Shown here: positions 17,061-25,583 of the stretch, piece after piece
Position numbering within the stretch: the first letter of the stretch is position 1
Layout: every line of letters starts with the position of its first letter
NCBI GenBank assembly: GCA_965243335.1
Contig: OZ251545.1
Span: 4,464,001-4,528,000 of the forward strand
Direction of reading: 5' to 3'
DNA length: 64,000 nt
From: JAJDXW01 sp965243335
GTDB taxonomy: Bacteria; Pseudomonadota; Gammaproteobacteria; HK1
Program-made: the position numbers and the translations under genes
The notes under the pieces: model-generated
Seen by the model: the letters and a program-made list of their open reading frames with translations, nothing else
What the model was told of the DNA's origin: nothing
Database searches by the model: none

Positions 17061-17489
17061 GTGAGCGGGCGCTGGCGGCATCAGATTCGCATCCGCCTCG
17101 CCGACGACGCGGCGGAGACGGTGCGCCGCGACCCGTCCGCGCGGGCGATCGCCCCGCTCGCGGAGATCCTCCGCCGGCGCGGGGCCGCGCTCGTCTGCCA
17201 GTACGATGCGTTCGCGGCCTACGTCGCGGAGGCGGAGCGGCGGGGCGCGGGCGCGTTTCCCCTCCATGCCTGGACCCGGGCCACCATCGACGACCCGGTC
17301 AAGAAGGCGAAGTACGTGAGGTCGTTCACGGTCCACGTGGACGGTGAGGAGATCTACCCCGAGGAGGCGGCCGACGCGCTGGAGGCGGACCTCCGCCCTC
17401 TGGTGGGCGGGCCGCTGGTGGCCGCGATGTCACGGCACGACACCAACCCCGCGAACAACCCGCAGGTCCCGAAGCGCTACCGCTCGTGA
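17061..17489 (+). CDS. Conserved hypothetical protein at the end of the importer operon
   Basis: Protein of 142 residues that I do not recognise. It is soluble-looking, with mixed helix and strand: SGRWRHQIRIRLADDAAETV, then LAEILRRRGAALVCQYDAF, DPVKKAKYVRSFTVHVDGE and a distinctive end, HDTNPANNPQVPKRYRS. The start is taken as GTG 17061, preceded by GGAGGCGGAT; the frame also opens earlier (16947) but there encodes a Pro/Phe-rich run made by CCCATTCCCGTT-type simple repeats. Same strand as and 147 bp after the second permease, so it may be involved in metabolising the imported compound. That is inference from position only. Confidence 0.6.
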   Translation: MSGRWRHQIRIRLADDAAETVRRDPSARAIAPLAEILRRRGAALVCQYDAFAAYVAEAERRGAGAFPLHAWTRATIDDPVKKAKYVRSFTVHVDGEEIYPEEAADALEADLRPLVGGPLVAAMSRHDTNPANNPQVPKRYRS

Positions 17490-17511
17490 GGGGCGGCAGC
17501 GTCCACAAGCC

Positions 17512-17561
17512 GTCATTCCCCTGCTTTCGCGGGGGCAGGCTCCGCGGAAGCGGGAATCCAT
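17512..17561 (+). repeat. dRS3-like inverted repeat
   Basis: GTCATTCCC...GGGAATCCA with an internal GC-rich hairpin (GCTTTCGCGGGGGC...). It resembles the widespread GTCATTCCCGCGAAAGCGGGAATCCA repeat, another copy of which is at 50724-50749. It abuts the 3' edge of the restriction-gene remnant and marks the left border of the defence island. Confidence 0.55.
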
Positions 17562-17574
17562 CCGGCCCCGCGCC

Positions 17575-17848
17575 TCGCCTCTCCGAACTCCCCGGTCCTC
17601 TCATCGGCGGGCGCCTCGACGAGCCGGATCAGCGTTTCGATCGCTTCGATCCGCCAGAAGAAGAAACGGCGGGCGCCGAGCTCCTCCGGGTCATTCCAGT
17701 ATTGGAGCCGCCGCCGGGCGACCGCGGACGCGCCGGACCTGCGGGTTTCGGACCACGCCCCGACCCGCGGGCGGATGGCGTTGGCGAGGGGGATTTCGGC
17801 GGAGGCGCCGGGATCTTCGGACGCATAGCCGGTGAACGGCGCCGCGGG
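17575..17848 (-). pseudogene. Remnant of a type III-like restriction helicase subunit
   Basis: One stop-free frame with no start codon reads SAEIPLANAIRPRVGAW, then VARRRLQYWNDPEELGARR and FFFWRIEAIETLIRLVEAPA. This is the N-terminal region of restriction endonuclease R subunits (BPTD_3080-like DEAD/DEAH proteins, normally ...LLxHWxDPEERxxRxFFFCQLEAIET). The helicase core is missing. Homology is lost at the dRS3-like repeat on one side. On the other, the frame runs directly back into the TGA of the Rpn-family gene (17855-17857). It is a decayed defence gene. Confidence 0.65.
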
Positions 17849-17854
17849 TTCCGA

Positions 17855-18913
17855 TCAGGAGAGGCGGGCCAGGCGCCCCGCGCGGTCGAGCAGCTCCGCC
17901 CCCGTGCCGCACTCGATGACCTGGTCGCCGACCTCGGCGAGCCGTTCCGGGTCCGTGAGGCGCCCGAGCAACCCCGACAGCCGCTCGCCCGTTTCGGCCC
18001 CGAACCTCCGGGACGCCAACCGGCACAGCAACGCCCGTTCCTCGGCGCGACCGCGCTCCAGACCTAGTTCGAGGCCCTGTTCCCGGCCCTGCTCAAGTCC
18101 TCGCTCAAGGCCCCGTTCGATGCCCTGTTCAAGCCCCTGCTCACGTCCCTGTCGAAGCCACTCTTCGGTCCACTGCTTCGCTCGCTCCGCCAGCATCGCT
18201 CGCCCCTCTTCCAGCGCCTGCGCCACCGGCGGCGCACCCTCCCCGAATCGCCTCGGCAGCATCTGCCGAAGCCACTCCGCGAACGCACGCCGCAGCTCGT
18301 CATCGCCCGAATCCCGCAGCCATTCGGACAGCGCCTCCGCTACCTTCCATAGCGCCTCCGCCGTCCCGCTGGTCTCCAACCCCACCAGCGCCGACACCAG
18401 GTTCCGGCCCGGCAGATCGTCCTTCCCCCATCGCCCCTCGTCAAGCAGAAAGTACCGCTGCGAGGGCTGGAAGGGCGCCAGCGCCTCCCCCGCCGGCGCG
18501 ATGAGGTCCCCCGCCTCGACCGGCGCGGTCCAGCGCTCCGGCCCGTTGTACAGCACCACCGGCAGCACCGGCGGCAGCCGACCCGCCTCGTCGAACGCCC
18601 CCCGGCGGATGAGGTCCTGGTACAGCAGCCCGGTGTAGACCAGCACTCGCACGGCCATGAACGGGTCGACCGTGGACTGGAATTCGAGCATCACCAGCAG
18701 GTACAGCCACGCCTCTCCCTGGCCCTGGAGGCAAAGCCGCCACACCGAGTCGCCGTGGCGCTGGCGAAAATCGTCGCTCACGTAGTCCGCGGGGAGCTTC
18801 TCCAGGGTCTCGAAGTCGAGCTCGTCGCTCCATCCCCGGGCCACGAACCCCCGCAGCAGGTCTTCGACCATCGGGCGGTGGGAGAACAGGCCCTTGTACG
18901 CCGCGTCGTGCAT
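17855..18913 (-). CDS. Rpn-family recombination-promoting nuclease/putative transposase
   Basis: Rpn/PDDEXK_2-type nuclease of 352 residues; RpnA-type relatives are DNA endonucleases that promote recombination. The start MHDAAYKGLFSHRPMVEDLL is the family signature. The ExQ variant of the PD-(D/E)XK core is in VMLEFQSTVDPFMAVRV. Around residues 250-290 is a repeated charged linker (REQGLEQGIERGLERGLEQG), encoded by 12-nt units near 18055-18160, followed by a DUF4351-like C-terminus (LCRLASRRFG). The frame is open upstream of ATG 18913, but homology begins there. It lies on the edge of the defence island. Confidence 0.85.
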   Translation of the reverse strand: MHDAAYKGLFSHRPMVEDLLRGFVARGWSDELDFETLEKLPADYVSDDFRQRHGDSVWRLCLQGQGEAWLYLLVMLEFQSTVDPFMAVRVLVYTGLLYQDLIRRGAFDEAGRLPPVLPVVLYNGPERWTAPVEAGDLIAPAGEALAPFQPSQRYFLLDEGRWGKDDLPGRNLVSALVGLETSGTAEALWKVAEALSEWLRDSGDDELRRAFAEWLRQMLPRRFGEGAPPVAQALEEGRAMLAERAKQWTEEWLRQGREQGLEQGIERGLERGLEQGREQGLELGLERGRAEERALLCRLASRRFGAETGERLSGLLGRLTDPERLAEVGDQVIECGTGAELLDRAGRLARLS

Positions 18914-19289
18914 CGGCGCACCATAGCGCCGAACCGGTCGCGGCGCGGCCGGCGGCAGGCTCGAAATCCGTAGGAAATCGGCGCGCGTTTCGTAGGCCGG
19001 AACCCCGCACGGGAGGCTCCGTTCTCCTACCGTACCGTGCATCGAGAGGCTTGTGAACCGCACCCGGGGTTCGGTGAAGGAGCCAAGGTCGACTTCGCGG
19101 CCCGATCAAGGGTGCATCGACCGTCGCGAGCGCACGGGGCATCGCCCGCCAGCGCATATCGCCTGCGTGCGCCAGAAGCCCGTCATGTCGTCCGACAGCG
19201 CGGCGAATTCGCTCTTGAGCGGCGGGCGCAGCTCCACCCCCCGGCATCCTGCCTCGTCGATGACCTCCAGCCCTCCATCGAAGCGTTCG
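18914..19289. other. Intergenic region with possible coding debris
   Basis: No intact gene. On the minus strand the frame reading RFDGGLEVIDEAGCRGVELR and then LKSEFAALSDDMTGFWRTQA looks protein-like but has no start and ends after about 65 codons. I cannot name it; it may be debris joined to the methyltransferase remnant. Confidence 0.3.
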
Positions 19290-19577
19290 ACCCGGGCCTG
19301 TCCTCTGCATATCCTTGTCGAAAAGATGATCGTTCAGGTATGGGGGTGGCTTCGATTCATCATACTCGGAGGAAGCATCAACTTCATCAAGCGAAGGGGT
19401 GTCGGAATGGAATCCAATGGGAACCACATTCACGCCCCAATTTTGGACCTGTCTGCGTATCTTGTGGTTCGCCCACTGAAGGCGTTGAAGGATGGGGCCG
19501 ATCATCGCAATTTCAGGCGCCGCGAACGGGGCATCTTCGGGGAGGGGCGCTTTCCCGTCCCGCTCCGCAGCGGTCAT
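19290..19577 (-). pseudogene. N-terminal fragment, possibly of a class I SAM-dependent methyltransferase
   Basis: From the ATG at 19505 (or 19577) the frame reads WANHKIRRQVQNWGVNVVPI, then GFHSDTPSLDEVDASSEYDE and PPPYLNDHLFDKDM, and then loses protein-like sequence at about 19310. The opening resembles SAM-dependent methyltransferases of glycan clusters, but the SAM-binding motifs are absent, so the assignment is tentative. The stretch is noticeably more AT-rich than its surroundings, consistent with transfer. Confidence 0.35.
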
Positions 19578-19783
19578 TGCGCGGGTAGTTCCGTCAGAAA
19601 GCTCGATCCCGGAAAGCTCCCAGCGCGGCCATTCGACCAGTGAAAAATCTCAAATGCGACTGCCTTGGCCCGCGGTCCGAATTGGGGGGTTCGCGGCGCG
19701 GGGCGACTTCGGTCCCGGTGCGGGCGGCGATGGGCCTGCCGCGCCGTCTCGACCCGGCAACCGGCCGCGGCGCGGCGGCGCCG

Positions 19784-22700
19784 TCACGACTCCTCGAAGC
19801 CGTGGCTCCCGAACTTCAGGGTGCGGCTGTTCTCGGTCACCGTGCGCACCACGTTGTCCGGGGCGCCGCCGGGGATCTCGGCTTCGATCTCCAGGGTCAC
19901 CGTCACTTCGGCGCCGACCAGGCCGGAGAGGTGCGCGACGACCTCTTCGGCGATCCGGCCCGCGTCGCGCCCGACCCGGGTCGCGTCCAGGGTCACCGCG
20001 CCGTGGAAGCGGCGCGCCTTCTTCGCGGGTGGGGCCGGCGCCACTCCCGGGCCCGCCCCGCCCGCGTCCGCGTGCTCGCCCTCGCCCGTGACCGAACCGG
20101 GACCCGCGCCCGCGCCCTTTGCGCCCGTACCCACCCCCTCGCCAGCATCCGAACCCGGCGGTCCGTCCAGCCCCGCGCCAAGCTCCGGCGAGGCGGGCGG
20201 CGCGGTAACGGGCGCTTCCGCCTCCCACTGCCGGCGGGCGGCGTCCGGCTTGACGAGCAGGGCCGTGCTCTCCGGGGGCAGGTCGACCGTCCGCCCTCCC
20301 GGCTGCAGGCCGCGATACCGCCCCGCCGCCTCGTCATGGCCTTCGGCGAGCGCGAAGGTCTCCCCCTCCCAGGTCAGCAGCGCCAAGCCGTCCGAGACCG
20401 CCCGCGCGAGCACCTCGGGGCCGGCGAGGCGCGGCAGGTACGGGTACCGGGCGAAGTCCTCCACGAGCTGCCGGACCGCGACGTGTTCGCCGCGCCAGAG
20501 CGGCACGCCGTCCAGGTGGGTACGGAGGATCGCGCCGCCGAGGAAGGTGACCAGCAGCTCGTCGTGAAGCAGCCTCCGGCCGGCCCGCTCCGCGAGCCCC
20601 GCCGCCCCCGCCCCCGACCCGGACCCCGCCCCCGACCCGGCTCTCCGGGACGACGCCCTTCTCCCTGCGCCCGCGCCCCCTCCCCCTCCCGCCCCGGCGC
20701 CCGCCAGACGGATGGACTGCCAGGCGAGCGCCGACCGCGGGGTCGCCTGATCCGGCGCCAGCAGCCACTGGTACGCCTCCGGGAGGCGGGCGGTCACCGT
20801 GTCGTCGGCCGCCTGCAGCCGGGTCTCCGCCTGCCGCGTCTGGTGCGGGTCGAGGTTCAGCTCCTCCTTGTCGTTCAGGATCGACGCCCACGCCAGGTAC
20901 TGGCGCAGCGCCTCGTCCAGATCCTGGTAGCGCACCCGGTCCGCGGCCAGGAAGACCAGGGTGTTGCGGTAGAGTCGGGGCGCGCTGCCGCGCAACTCGA
21001 GGATCGCCGTAGCCGCCGTCTCGGCGTCGTTGCCCGGCTCCCGGGAGCAGAGGTAGTCGGGGGACAGCACCACCAGCCTCGTGTCCAGGTCGTCGGGCAC
21101 GTCCGCGCCGGAGTGGGGCAGGGGGTGGATGCGGTCGAAGCCCCCGCGGTCGCGGAGGTCCGCCTTCAACCGATCCTCCAGCTCCTTCGCCGCCGCGTCC
21201 GGGTTGCGCCGCAGCTCCTCGGCGCGGTCCTCGGCGAGCTTGGTCACCGTGGGCTGCGTGGCGTACCACACCCGCGCGCCGTCCTGGTAGAGGTAGGTGG
21301 CCGCCGCGGCCAGCCGGCGGAGCGCGTCGCCGAAGAGGGCCGGGGTCTCCCCCGGCATCACGCAGCCGAGCTTCACCCGCCCGTCGTCGATGCCGCGGTG
21401 GGCCGCCGCGGTGGTCGGGGCGGAGCCCAGGTAGACGGTGCGCGCCGCCCGCCGCGCCGCGGAGAGCTTGCCGAGGTTCGGGGCTTCGGCGTCGATCCGG
21501 AGCGGCAGGGAGTGCGGGCCGTCCACGTCCTTCTCGATCACCGGGGTCCAGTTCTCCGGGAGGTAGCGCGTCAGCTCGTTCTGTACGCGCGGGTCCTCGA
21601 TGGGGATGGTGGACGGCAGGATGAGCGGGTTGCGGTCGCCGCTCTCCCACAGGCTGTGGATGACGGCCGCCATCAGGCGCAGCACGCCGCGGGTGCGCTG
21701 GAACCGGGCGAGCGCGGACCAGTCGGTGTAGAGGCGGTCGAATATCTCGGGGTGGATCGGGAACGCGGCCCGGATGCGCCGCTCGTAGTCCGGGGCGCGG
21801 CATTCGGAGGGAAACTCCATGCGCTGCGCTCGGTAGGCGTCGGCGAACGCGCGCGCGGTCACGTCGCGCTGCTTGAACGCCTCCGGCCCCGTCAGGGGCT
21901 CGAACAGCCGCCGCCGCACGATCTCGAAGCCCTCCTCGGCGCTCGCGGCGCGCCAGGGCGATTCGACCCGCGCCACCACGTTGCGCAGGCGGTCGAGGGC
22001 TTCGCGCCCGCGCAGGCCGCCCACTTCGGCGTCGTCCGCCTCGGCGGCGGGGTGCGGCGCGCCGGCGAGGGCCCCGGCCCCGGGCGCGGCGGACGTGGTG
22101 TCGGAGGCCGGCAGCGAGACCACCAGCAGGCAGTTCTCCGTCACCTTCACCGCCTCGGTGAGGGCCTGGGCGAAGGTGAACTGGGTCTCGAAGCTGCCCG
22201 CGGGGAGGTCGCTGCCGTCGTGAAGCTGGCGCGCGTAGGACACCCACTCGTCGATCAGCACGAGGCACGGCCCATAGCGTTCGAGCAGGGTGCGGAGCGC
22301 ATCGCCGGGGTTGGTGGCGCGCTCGTCGTCGGCCCGCACCCGCGCGAACGCCTCGGGGCCGCCGAGCTGGTGCGCGAGCTCGCCCCACAGGGTGCGCACC
22401 ACCGTGCCGTCCGGCTTCGTGGCCGGGTTGCCGGGGGATATCTTGTTGCCGACCAGCACCACGCGGCGCACCGGCGACACGACCGTGTCCGCGCCGGCGG
22501 CGGCCAGCACTTCGTCGGCGCCCGGCAGCTCGCGCGGCGCGACCCCCGAGAACAGGTGGTAGAGGGCCAGCATGGAGTGGGTCTTGCCGCCGCCGAAGTT
22601 GGTCTGGAGCTGTACCACCGGGTCGCCGCCGCGGCCGGCGAGGCGCCGCACCGCGGTGGTCAGCAACCCCTTCAGGCTCTCGGTCAGGAAGGTGCGCCGG

Positions 22701-23374
22701 AAGAACTCGTGGGGGTCGCGGTACTCGTCCGCCCCCTCGCCGAGATGCACCTGCCAGAGGTCCGCCGCGAACTCCGCCTGCCGGTAGCGCCCGCTCGCGA
22801 CGTCCTGGTGCGGCGTCGCCACCTTGCGCCAGGGTTCGAGGGCGGCAGCGCCCCCGGCGCCGGTTCCGGCTCCTGCTCCGGCCGTTGCCGCGGTCTCGAC
22901 GAGCGCGCCGGCCGCCCGGCGCCGTTCGCCCCGCACCTGTTCGTCGAACACGAGGCGGCGAAGCTCCATCTTGATCTTCGCGACCTCGCCGGCCTGCGTC
23001 GCGGAGACCGCGGTGAGCAGCCGCTCCGCCGAGTCGAGCGCCCGATCCGCGTCGTCGCTGGAGAAGCGCTCCTGGTGCGCCCACTTGTTGCGCCAGCCGC
23101 GAAGCTCCGACACGAGGCTCCGCTCGGTGTGGCCGAGGGTGTGCCGGAAGACGTCGTTCCAGGTCTCCCACATCAGCCGGAGCAGGCCGGAGGCGTCCCA
23201 GTCGATCATCGGCCGGTCCGCCAGCGCCGGGTCCTCGGCGAAGCGCCGGATCGCGTCCATGCGGACGGCCTGCGCCTTGACCCGCGCGGTGACCTCGCGG
23301 GCGACGAAGGGCGCGAGGCCGGTGCGGAGCAGCTCCATCGCCCTGCCGACCCGATCGTGGTTGGTGGCGGCCAT
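19784..23374 (-). CDS. DUF499 ATPase of a helicase-methylase-ATPase defence system
   Basis: Large P-loop ATPase (1196 residues) of the DUF499 family, which occurs with DUF1156 methylases and SNF2 helicases in anti-phage loci. Residues 1-145 resemble a Swt1-type HEPN domain; RNKWAH (95-100) matches the R-x4-H RNase motif. The Walker A-like loop is NFGGGKTHSMLAL (from 259), a Walker B-like LVLIDEWVSYARQL follows, and the C-terminus is a mixed region ending SRTLKFGSHGFEES. Several Gly/Ala-rich inserts (for example ATAGAGAGTGAGG after 160) separate domains. GAGAGG precedes ATG 23374. A diverged duplicate of its first 18 codons lies at 24560-24613, beyond the ADP-ribosylglycohydrolase gene. It should work with the helicase (28500) and methylase (32694). 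Confidence 0.85.
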   Translation of the reverse strand: MAATNHDRVGRAMELLRTGLAPFVAREVTARVKAQAVRMDAIRRFAEDPALADRPMIDWDASGLLRLMWETWNDVFRHTLGHTERSLVSELRGWRNKWAHQERFSSDDADRALDSAERLLTAVSATQAGEVAKIKMELRRLVFDEQVRGERRRAAGALVETAATAGAGAGTGAGGAAALEPWRKVATPHQDVASGRYRQAEFAADLWQVHLGEGADEYRDPHEFFRRTFLTESLKGLLTTAVRRLAGRGGDPVVQLQTNFGGGKTHSMLALYHLFSGVAPRELPGADEVLAAAGADTVVSPVRRVVLVGNKISPGNPATKPDGTVVRTLWGELAHQLGGPEAFARVRADDERATNPGDALRTLLERYGPCLVLIDEWVSYARQLHDGSDLPAGSFETQFTFAQALTEAVKVTENCLLVVSLPASDTTSAAPGAGALAGAPHPAAEADDAEVGGLRGREALDRLRNVVARVESPWRAASAEEGFEIVRRRLFEPLTGPEAFKQRDVTARAFADAYRAQRMEFPSECRAPDYERRIRAAFPIHPEIFDRLYTDWSALARFQRTRGVLRLMAAVIHSLWESGDRNPLILPSTIPIEDPRVQNELTRYLPENWTPVIEKDVDGPHSLPLRIDAEAPNLGKLSAARRAARTVYLGSAPTTAAAHRGIDDGRVKLGCVMPGETPALFGDALRRLAAAATYLYQDGARVWYATQPTVTKLAEDRAEELRRNPDAAAKELEDRLKADLRDRGGFDRIHPLPHSGADVPDDLDTRLVVLSPDYLCSREPGNDAETAATAILELRGSAPRLYRNTLVFLAADRVRYQDLDEALRQYLAWASILNDKEELNLDPHQTRQAETRLQAADDTVTARLPEAYQWLLAPDQATPRSALAWQSIRLAGAGAGGGGGAGAGRRASSRRAGSGAGSGSGAGAAGLAERAGRRLLHDELLVTFLGGAILRTHLDGVPLWRGEHVAVRQLVEDFARYPYLPRLAGPEVLARAVSDGLALLTWEGETFALAEGHDEAAGRYRGLQPGGRTVDLPPESTALLVKPDAARRQWEAEAPVTAPPASPELGAGLDGPPGSDAGEGVGTGAKGAGAGPGSVTGEGEHADAGGAGPGVAPAPPAKKARRFHGAVTLDATRVGRDAGRIAEEVVAHLSGLVGAEVTVTLEIEAEIPGGAPDNVVRTVTENSRTLKFGSHGFEES

Positions 23375-23415
23375 GCATCTACCTCTCGAAACGGCGGGGT
23401 GCAGGAACGCGGTAC

Positions 23416-23441
23416 CCTGGGAACGCGGGCGTCCTGCCCGC
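23416..23441 (+). repeat. Palindromic repeat arm upstream of the DUF499 gene
   Basis: CCTGGGAACGCGGGCGTCC and then TGCCCGCA, a single arm of the palindromic family present in pairs at 28299-28381. It lies between the DUF499 start and the ADP-ribosylglycohydrolase gene. Confidence 0.65.
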
Positions 23442-23743
23442 AGCGGACCAAAGGTCCGAGACCGAAAGCCGGCGAGAAGACCCGGATGCGTCCGCGTTCC
23501 GCCCCCTCACCCCCTGCATGGTAGTGCGGGCAAGACGTCCGTGCACCCGGGAGGGTCCTCAGAGTACCGAAGGCGGATCATCTCGCCCGCCCGCCCGCCC
23601 GCCGGCAGGCCGGGCTGGCTCTCCCCGATCATCTCCTGCCGGCGCTTCCGGGAGGCCGTCTTGCGGGAGGCGGTCCCGCCGACCACGCGGTCATCCGGCA
23701 TCGTGCGCTCGGCGTATTTATCGGCCTCGCCGTCGGCGATGCG

Positions 23744-24706
23744 GTGGGCACGACGCTCGAGTTCGAGCGCCGCGATGCGCGTCCTCCACTCACGGACATG
23801 GCGGGCGGCGGCCCCTTCGGGTTGCAGCCCGGGCAGTGGACCGACGATACGTCCATGGCCCTCGCCCTGGCGGAGAACCTCGCCCTCGCATCGTCCGGAT
23901 CCTTCGATGCCGCAGACCTGATGGCCCGCTTCGTCGACTGGCGGGAGGGAAACGACTATTCCTGCACGGGGCGCTGCTTCGACATCGGAAACACCGTCAG
24001 CGCAGCGCTCGATCGCTATCGGCGGGACGGCAACCCGTTCGCCGGCGTCACCGACCCGGGGTCGGCCGGCAACGGCTCGCTGATGCGCCTCGCCCCGGTC
24101 GCCCTCCGCTTCTGGAACGACCGCCCGGCGCTGGACCGGACGGCCGCGGAACAGTCCCGCACGACCCACGCCGCCGCGGAAGCAGTGGACGCCTGCCGCG
24201 CCTTCGCGGAGATGCTTGCGGACATCATCGCCGGCCAGTCGCGCGACCGGGTTCTCCAGCCGGAGGGTCGTTTCGAGGGCGCTCCCCGGATCGCCGACAT
24301 CCTCGCCGGCGGCTGGCGCGGAAAGCCCCGGGCCGCCGTCAAATCGAGCGGCTACGTGGTCCACACCCTCGAAGCCGCGATCTGGTCGGTCGCGCGGACG
24401 CGCAACTTCCGCGACGCCGTGCTGCTCGCGGCCAATCTCGCCGACGACGCCGATACGACAGCGGCCGTCACCGGACAGCTCGCAGGCGCGCTCTACGGCC
24501 TGAGCGGCATCCCCCGCGACTGGGCCGCCCGCCTCGCATGGCGGGAGCGGCTTCTCGCTGCGGCGGAGAAGCTCCATCGCCCTGTCGACACGGCCGTGGT
24601 CGGTGGTGGCCATGGCGCCATCCTACCGCTTGGTGATCTTCGGCCCGACGTACACGACGTACAGCGGCGTAGCCGAGTGTACCGGCCACGAGAAATGAAT
24701 CCGTAG
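23744..24706 (+). CDS. ADP-ribosylglycohydrolase (DraG/ARH family) with damaged ends
   Basis: Removes ADP-ribose from modified macromolecules using a dinuclear Mg site. Recognisable motifs are PGQWTDDTSMALALAE (metal ligands), GNTVSAALDRYRR, GNGSLMRLAPVAL and LAANLADDADTTAAVTGQLA (metal ligands). Homology runs upstream of the first start codon: the frame reads RALGVFIGLAVGDAVGTTLE from about 23700, yet no ATG, GTG or TTG lies between the stop at 23522 and GTG 23744. The native start therefore seems lost or non-standard. The family C-terminus (LAWRERLLAAAEKL) runs on for about 40 residues antisense to the DUF499 stub and into the neighbouring gene. It is the only plus-strand gene in the island. 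Activity is uncertain. It may counter a toxic ADP-ribosylation. Confidence 0.7.
   Translation: MGTTLEFERRDARPPLTDMAGGGPFGLQPGQWTDDTSMALALAENLALASSGSFDAADLMARFVDWREGNDYSCTGRCFDIGNTVSAALDRYRRDGNPFAGVTDPGSAGNGSLMRLAPVALRFWNDRPALDRTAAEQSRTTHAAAEAVDACRAFAEMLADIIAGQSRDRVLQPEGRFEGAPRIADILAGGWRGKPRAAVKSSGYVVHTLEAAIWSVARTRNFRDAVLLAANLADDADTTAAVTGQLAGALYGLSGIPRDWAARLAWRERLLAAAEKLHRPVDTAVVGGGHGAILPLGDLRPDVHDVQRRSRVYRPREMNP
24560..24613 (-). pseudogene. Duplicate 5' stub of the DUF499 gene
   Basis: Reads MATTDHGRVDRAMELLRR against MAATNHDRVGRAMELLRT of the intact gene at 23374 (13 of 18 residues, 45 of 54 bases identical). It begins 9 nt after the TAG of the gene ending at 24623, which is where a DUF499 gene would naturally start in an operon. 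Beyond it the sequence is antisense to the ADP-ribosylglycohydrolase gene, so the glycohydrolase sits between two copies of the DUF499 start. Confidence 0.75.
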
Positions 24707-25582
24707 CTGGGGAGTCTTCACCTTCCCGTGCCATGTGCAAAACAGGGTTTCGCCGGCGTTCACCGGGTGAGGAAACGTGAGATCCTGCCGGAAATCCGCT
24801 TTCTCCGTATCGGACGAATCGGAAAACCAGGCTTTCTTTCCGGTGAAGTGCTTCCGATGCGTCTCGTGGCCTTCGGGCGTGCGTTGGCCGCGCTCATCGG
24901 AGGAATTCTTGAGGTCGTGCAGGACGGTCAGCCGTGACAGCAGGGCCTGCGCAGCGCCGACGCCGAACGGGTGTCCGCGCAATGGCTCGAAGCAGTCCTG
25001 CGAGAACGTCAGTTCGGGGCAGCGTCTTCGCGCCGCCGTCTCCAGGTCGGTCCATGATTCAAGCGATACGGAGGCTGCATCAAGAACGGCCGTCAGGCCT
25101 TCGACATCCCAGTAGTTGGGAACGTCCATGCTTCTTGCCGATTGGCCCTCGCGCCATTGGACCGGCAACGGCGAGAAGACCCACGACGAAGGATCCATGC
25201 TCACGAGGCCGCACTCGATACCGTGGAAAAGCCGATAAGCCGCCTCGCCTGCCGCGGTGTCGGTGACCACTTCGCCCTTGCATTCCAGCCAGTCGTCGCT
25301 GCTGTGCCGACGAAAGTCAACGTCTTCCCAGAAGGGACCGCTCCGCGCCAGCCACTGCATCAATGCGCTGCGCTTGGCCTTGCTCAGGCTCTGAATGGCC
25401 TGCGGCATCGACGAGTCCCGCGTCACCCGAGCATGGGCGACGTTGCGATGGCATTGCAATTCCCGTCCATACCGGCGGCGCGCGATCTCCCGTATCGCCA
25501 TCACCCGGCCGATGGCGCCTCGGAAAGCCGCTACATCCGGAAACTGTCCGTGGATCGAGAGATCGTTGAACAGGAGGTCCAC
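24623..25582 (-). CDS. Uncharacterised third gene of the DUF262-ATPase cassette
   Basis: Protein of 319 residues that I cannot name. It begins VDLLFNDLSIHGQFPDVAAF, has a central region with Trp-rich patches (LARSGPFWEDVDFRRHSSDD), and ends with a striking block, TWHGKVKTPQLRIHFSWPV, then PLYVVYVGPKITKR. That block I recall from unannotated proteins of similar size beside ATPase genes. GTG 25582 is preferred because it lies 1 nt after the ATPase stop; ATG 25624 would overlap the ATPase gene by 41 bp. The third position in an ATPase cassette suggests an effector or specificity subunit, by inference only. Confidence 0.6.
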   Translation of the reverse strand: MDLLFNDLSIHGQFPDVAAFRGAIGRVMAIREIARRRYGRELQCHRNVAHARVTRDSSMPQAIQSLSKAKRSALMQWLARSGPFWEDVDFRRHSSDDWLECKGEVVTDTAAGEAAYRLFHGIECGLVSMDPSSWVFSPLPVQWREGQSARSMDVPNYWDVEGLTAVLDAASVSLESWTDLETAARRRCPELTFSQDCFEPLRGHPFGVGAAQALLSRLTVLHDLKNSSDERGQRTPEGHETHRKHFTGKKAWFSDSSDTEKADFRQDLTFPHPVNAGETLFCTWHGKVKTPQLRIHFSWPVHSATPLYVVYVGPKITKR

Positions 25583-25583
25583 T

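Noticed and set aside
18055..18160. Short tandem units that could suggest a CRISPR-like or regulatory array
   Set aside because: They are 12-nt units encoding the charged linker (EQGLERGLEQG-type) of the Rpn-family protein and are a normal feature of that family.
20334..23378. A second long minus-strand frame over the DUF499 gene
   Set aside because: Shifted-frame shadow with Arg/Gly-rich composition; the DUF499 frame carries all motifs.
19640..23524. A 1294-codon plus-strand open frame across the DUF499 gene
   Set aside because: It is antisense to a gene with clear family motifs; its protein is Arg/Gly/Pro/Val-rich with no domain. Long antisense frames are expected at this GC content.
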